DNA of 64,000 nucleotides from JBBSHS01 sp038232515 (GTDB taxonomy: Bacteria; Actinomycetota; Acidimicrobiia; Acidimicrobiales; JAUJNH01): contig JBBSHS010000001.1 of NCBI GenBank assembly GCA_038232515.1, positions 1-64,000 of the forward strand, given 5' to 3'. Below, piece after piece: positions 60,703-64,000 of this stretch. The stretch's first letter is position 1. Each line of letters starts with the position of its first letter. The position numbers and the translations under genes are program-made. The notes under the pieces were generated by a model, which was not told the DNA's origin, did not search any database, and was given only the letters and a program-made list of their open reading frames with translations.

Positions 60703-62013
60703 ATGACCTGGCTCGACGCCTTTTCCCTGGCGGCCAAGAGCCTGGGCCGGCGGGCCGGCCGGGCCGTCCTGACCGTGCTGGCGGTGGGCCTGGGGGCGAC
60801 GCTCCTCGTCGCCCTGCTGACCATCGCCGGCACGGCCCGTACCCGGGTGCTGTCGGAGCTTTCCAAGGGCGGCCCCCTGGCCGGCGTCAAGGTGGCGGCG
60901 GCCGAGCCCGACCCCACCCAGATCGACGAGGACAACGCCAAGCCGGGCGCTCCCAAGGACCTCGACGAACGGGCCCTCGACCAGATCCGGGCCCTGCCGG
61001 GCGTCGGCTCGGTGGTGCCGGTGGTGACGGCTCGGATCGTGGTCGTGCCCACGTCGCTGCCGCCGACCGTCACCCTGTCCAACACCGACGTCCCCGGCGG
61101 CTTTGCCGAGACGGTCGTCGGCGCCAACCTGGGCCGGATCTCGGCCCTGCCCATCTCCATCCTGGCCGGCCGACTCCCCACCGCCGGGGCGTCGACCGAG
61201 GTGGCGGTCACGCCCGGATGGCTCCAGCAGCTGGGTCTGGGGCGCAAGGAGGCGGCGTCGGTCGTCGGCCAGACCATGGTCCTCGCTGCGCCCCGGGGCC
61301 GGGGACGGGGCCTGCAGGGGCGGTGGACCAAGGCGACGGTCGTGGGAGTCGTGGCCCAGGAGGCGGCCAGCGGCCAACTGGTCATGGACCAGGGCGCCGT
61401 CACCGAGGCTCGGGCGTGGTCGCAGGCCGGTGGGCCGGTGGGCCGGTTCAGCCAGCCCAGCTCTCCCTACGCCGGTCTGTTCGTCGTGGCCCGCCGCCTC
61501 GACCAGGTGACCCAGGTACGTCAGGAGATCACCCAGGTGGGCTACTCGACTCAGGCCCCCGAGAACCTCATCGCCTCGGTCCAGCGCTACCTGAGGGTGG
61601 TGGAGATCGTCCTCACCGGCATCGGCGCCATCGCCCTGGTCATCGCCTCGCTCGGCATCGCCAACGCCATGTTGGCCGCCGTGCGCGAGCGGCGTCGGGA
61701 GATCGGCGTGCTGAAGGCCATCGGCGCCAGCGACGGCGACGTGTTGCGGCTGTTCCTGGTGGAGGCGGCCGTCCTGGGCCTGGTCGGTGGGGCGCTGGGC
61801 ACCCTGACGGGATGGGCCATTGCGTCCGGCGTCGGCTCGGTGGTCAACACCTATCTGACCGACCAGGGACTCGCCGGGGTGCGCCTGTCGCTGCCGGGCT
61901 GGGTGGCCCTCGGCGGCGTACTGGGCTCGATGGTCCTCGCCCTGCTGGCCGGCACCGCGCCGGCCGTGCGGGCCGCCCGCCTGCCGGCCCGGGAGGCGGT
62001 GGGAGCGGCATGA
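60703..62013 (+). CDS. FtsX-like ABC permease (MacB type)
   Basis: 436 residues. N-terminal helix (AVLTVLAVGLGATLLVALLTI, about 21-41), a large extracytoplasmic domain (about 45-290) with MacB-like beta-rich segments, then three C-terminal helices in an FtsX domain (about 300-430) with MLAAVRERRREIGVLKAIGAS, the cytosolic coupling motif. Together with the ATPase it forms a mechanotransmission exporter. Overlaps the SGNH gene by ATGA. Confidence 0.9.
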   Translation: MTWLDAFSLAAKSLGRRAGRAVLTVLAVGLGATLLVALLTIAGTARTRVLSELSKGGPLAGVKVAAAEPDPTQIDEDNAKPGAPKDLDERALDQIRALPGVGSVVPVVTARIVVVPTSLPPTVTLSNTDVPGGFAETVVGANLGRISALPISILAGRLPTAGASTEVAVTPGWLQQLGLGRKEAASVVGQTMVLAAPRGRGRGLQGRWTKATVVGVVAQEAASGQLVMDQGAVTEARAWSQAGGPVGRFSQPSSPYAGLFVVARRLDQVTQVRQEITQVGYSTQAPENLIASVQRYLRVVEIVLTGIGAIALVIASLGIANAMLAAVRERRREIGVLKAIGASDGDVLRLFLVEAAVLGLVGGALGTLTGWAIASGVGSVVNTYLTDQGLAGVRLSLPGWVALGGVLGSMVLALLAGTAPAVRAARLPAREAVGAA

Positions 62014-62786
62014 GCCGGGCCTGGCGAGGTGGGGTGGCCAGACGGGCTCTGAGCGGCGTGGTCGTCCTCGTCGCGGTGCTCGTGGTGCTGGCCGCCGGGT
62101 GCGCCAGCCCGAAGCCGAAGGTGGCGGGGCCGCCGCTGGCGCCGCCGCCAGTCAGGGTCGTGTACGTTGCCGTCGGCGCCAGTGAGACGGTCGGGATCGG
62201 AGCCGCCGATCCCCTGAACGAGGCATGGCCCCAGGTGCTGTTCCGCAAGGATCTGCCCCCCGGGACGGTCTTGGAGAACTTCGCCATACCCGGCGCCACC
62301 GTGGCCGACGCCCTGCAGCGGGAGGTGCCCGACGCCGTGGCGCAGTCGCCGGCCCTGGCCACGGTGTGGCTCAACGTGAACGACATCAACCGGCTCGTGC
62401 CTGTGGCCACCTACAAGCAGCAGTTGGACGACCTGGTCCACCGGCTGCGACGGGGAGGAGCCACCAGGGTGCTGGTGGCCAACACTCCACCGCTCGACCA
62501 CCTGCCCGGCATCCTGGCCTGCGGTGACCGCCCGCCGCCCGGCGTCCGCTGCCTCGCCAATGGGCCGCTTCCCGGCCTGGCCGCGCTCGACGCCACCGTC
62601 GACGCCTACAACGCGGCCGTGGCCCAGGTGGTGCAGTCCGAGGGAGCCGTGCTCGTCGACCTGCACGCCGCCGGCCTGGCGGCCCGGGCCGACGGTAGCG
62701 AGGCCTCGCTGGTGGCCTCCGACGGTTTCCATCCGTCGACCGTCGGTCACGCCGCCATCGCCGCCCAGTTCGCCGCCGGGTTGTAG
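62010..62786 (+). CDS. SGNH-hydrolase lipoprotein
   Basis: 258 residues. Signal peptide with lipobox VLAAGC (Cys near 31), then an SGNH/GDSL-type fold: VAVGASETVGIG (nucleophile block, GASET for GDSL), FAIPGATVADAL, VWLNVNDINRLVP (block III, N), and DGFHPSTVGHAAI (block V, DxxH). Likely an esterase on cell-wall or lipid substrates. It is coupled to the FtsX permease, so it may act on the exported substrate. No neighbour beyond the repeat. Confidence 0.88.
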   Translation: MSRAWRGGVARRALSGVVVLVAVLVVLAAGCASPKPKVAGPPLAPPPVRVVYVAVGASETVGIGAADPLNEAWPQVLFRKDLPPGTVLENFAIPGATVADALQREVPDAVAQSPALATVWLNVNDINRLVPVATYKQQLDDLVHRLRRGGATRVLVANTPPLDHLPGILACGDRPPPGVRCLANGPLPGLAALDATVDAYNAAVAQVVQSEGAVLVDLHAAGLAARADGSEASLVASDGFHPSTVGHAAIAAQFAAGL

Positions 62787-62950
62787 CGAAGGGGTGGGGC
62801 GTCGCCCCTCCCCCTCGCGCTCCCCCTCCGCTTTGGGAGCTCGCTTTCGCTTGCCCTCATCTTCCGCAAGGACCGGCAAGCCGGATCCTTGCTCAGTGTG
62901 GGGGGCAAGACCCCCCACGCCCCCCGGCCGGCTCCGCCGGCGGGCTGGCA
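62787..62950 (+). repeat. Composite GC-rich intergenic repeat, copy D (downstream of the SGNH gene)
   Basis: On the plus strand, right after the SGNH stop: hairpin GGGGTGGGGCGTCGCCCCTCC, then GGGAGCTCGCTTTCGCTTGCC, CTTCCGCAAGGACCGG, a G-run/C-run hairpin and CCCCCCGGCCGGCTCCGCCGG. It is the closest match to copy A. The end of the minus-strand glycosyltransferase frame (62893-62950) lies inside it. Probable terminator for the SGNH operon. Confidence 0.7.
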
Positions 62951-64000
62951 CTGATCTCGGAAGGTCGATCCTCGGCTGGGTTTGGCGACGGGGGCTTGCC
63001 CTCCGGGGGCGTTGTCCTGCTTCTCATTCGCTGGGCGAACCCCCACGCCACCAGGGCCGTGGCCAGGGCGTAGGAGGCTCGGCCCAGGGCCAGTTGGTGG
63101 GGGTGGTCGAGGATCACGGCGAAGAACTCGACTTCGCCGGCCACCGCCACCGCCGCCCACCACGGCATGGCCGCCAGCGTGGCTACGGCCAGCAGGGCCA
63201 CCGCGTACCAGGGCTGCACCGGCGTGGCCACGAGGAAGAGAACGCCCAGCACGGCCACGGCCCCGACCTCGACGGGGGGCCGCCGCCACGCCACCCACGC
63301 CATCACCGCGGCCACGGCCAGCAGGGCCAGAGCGGTGGTGACGTTGCCGGGCAGGCCCAACAGGCCCAGGAGCAGGAACCGCGAGCCGGTGTCGTAGTGC
63401 TCCTCGCGCAGGTACGAGGGCAGGTAACCGAGCACCTTGAGGCCGACAGCCAGGACGTGGGGGAGATAGGCCAGGCCGCAGACGGCGGCGAAGGCGCCGG
63501 TCACGGTCAACGGCCGGCGGCGCCACAGCGCGGGCAGGATGAGGGCGGGGTACAGCTTGACCATGGCGGCCAGGCCGAGCAGGCCGCCGGCCAGCCACGG
63601 CCGTTCGCGGCGGTGGGCCAGTAGGGCCCCGATGAGCAGGGCGATGGCCAGCCCGTCTACGTGGGCGTTGTTGGTGATCTCCAGCACCGCCACCGGGCAC
63701 AGGGCGTACAGGACCACCAGGCGCTCGTCCCGCCCGAAGGCCCGTAGGGCCGCCACGAGCAGCCCGCACAGGATCAGGTCGACCAGGCCCGCCACCGCCT
63801 GCCACCCCCGCTCGTGGCTGGCGATGCCCACCACCGCGTACACCGCCCGGAACCACCCCTGGGCCACCGGCGGGTAGATGGTGCGGGCGTCGGGTCGGTT
63901 GATACGGGTGCAGCCGGGCGGCCGGTCGAGGGCTGCGCACTGTCGGGCACCGGGCCACAGCCAGGGTTCGCGTAGCTGGGCCAGCGCCGGCGAGGAAGGT
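62893..64000 (-). CDS. GT87-like polytopic membrane glycosyltransferase, partial (continues past the window)
   Basis: At least 368 residues read from the window end at 64000 with no start seen. It has about eight or nine hydrophobic helices and the segments RINRPDARTIYPPVAQGWF, ALCPVAVLEITNNAHVDGL, MVKLYPALILPALWR and YLPSYLREEHYDTGS. These fit GT87/DUF2029-type mannosyltransferases that use polyprenyl-phosphate sugars. The last about 20 residues (PPAEPAGGRGGSCPPH) come from repeat copy D, so the original C-terminus was probably replaced or extended. Confidence 0.8.
   Translation of the reverse strand, partial: PSSPALAQLREPWLWPGARQCAALDRPPGCTRINRPDARTIYPPVAQGWFRAVYAVVGIASHERGWQAVAGLVDLILCGLLVAALRAFGRDERLVVLYALCPVAVLEITNNAHVDGLAIALLIGALLAHRRERPWLAGGLLGLAAMVKLYPALILPALWRRRPLTVTGAFAAVCGLAYLPHVLAVGLKVLGYLPSYLREEHYDTGSRFLLLGLLGLPGNVTTALALLAVAAVMAWVAWRRPPVEVGAVAVLGVLFLVATPVQPWYAVALLAVATLAAMPWWAAVAVAGEVEFFAVILDHPHQLALGRASYALATALVAWGFAQRMRSRTTPPEGKPPSPNPAEDRPSEISASPPAEPAGGRGGSCPPH

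Overview
The window is about 64 kb of very GC-rich DNA with dense genes, many GTG/TTG starts, many 1-4 base ATGA/GTGA/TGATG stop-start overlaps, and many TANNNT boxes within about 20 bases of start codons (leaderless-style). Together with an actinobacterial acyl-CoA carboxylase epsilon subunit, a DUF222-HNH remnant, a mycothiol-type maleylpyruvate isomerase-like protein and the core gene order, this suggests an uncultured-type actinobacterium, most likely class Acidimicrobiia. The class is an inference; no rRNA is present.

Layout. 1-5.8 kb (minus): the rod-shape elongasome operon mreB-mreC-mreD-PBP2-rodA. 6-13.1 kb (minus): ndk, folC, a degenerate valyl-tRNA synthetase-like gene, clpX, clpP, tig. 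13.3-15.1 kb: a small membrane protein, a GAF-PP2C phosphatase and tRNA-Pro(UGG). 15.1-23.9 kb: an accessory stretch starting at the 3' end of tRNA-Pro, with an integrase fragment, IS3 and probable IS21 scars. It holds an intact minus-strand ammonium locus (small winged-helix protein, CPA2 antiporter fused to a degenerate GlnD HD region and two ACT domains, amtB, small membrane protein, winged-helix protein), followed by decayed genes. 23.9-25.3 kb: a beta-propeller protein and a cysteine-cluster protein. 25.5-27.2 kb: a secreted GH25 muramidase with LGFP repeats. 27.2-32 kb: an SsuABC-type importer divergent from a methyltransferase-flavoprotein fusion. 32-37.2 kb: UdgX, modB-modA-HTH/TOBE regulator, pyruvate kinase, a VOC protein. 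37.3-39.7 kb: two tRNA-Ser genes, DUF1003, tadA, an HNH pseudogene and SRP RNA. 39.8-46.8 kb (mostly plus): dnaX, ybaB, recR, methylmalonyl-CoA epimerase, 5'-3' exonuclease, aat (minus), acyl-CoA carboxylase beta and epsilon. 47-55.4 kb: methyltransferase and S51-like peptidase, two cyclophilins, lysC, the sulfate-activation operon cysD-cysN-cysC (minus), asd. 55.4-64 kb: a secreted or membrane protein, a methyltransferase, a DinB-like protein, an AurF-like diiron protein with an alpha/beta hydrolase, an ABC exporter with an SGNH lipoprotein, and a partial GT87-like membrane protein.

How they work together. Core modules cover wall elongation, protein folding and turnover (trigger factor, ClpXP, and Aat for the N-end rule), replication and recombination loading (dnaX/ybaB/recR), aspartate-family amino-acid entry (lysC/asd), sulfate activation (cysDNC) and propionyl/methylmalonyl-CoA metabolism (mce/pccB/accE). 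A composite GC-rich repeat occurs four or five times, mostly right after stop codons, where it probably ends transcription.

The most unusual parts are the antiporter-GlnD-ACT fusion beside amtB with no glnK in view, the ValRS-like protein without HIGH and KMSKS motifs in the folC operon, and the methyltransferase/DszC-like flavoprotein fusion facing a sulfonate-type importer.
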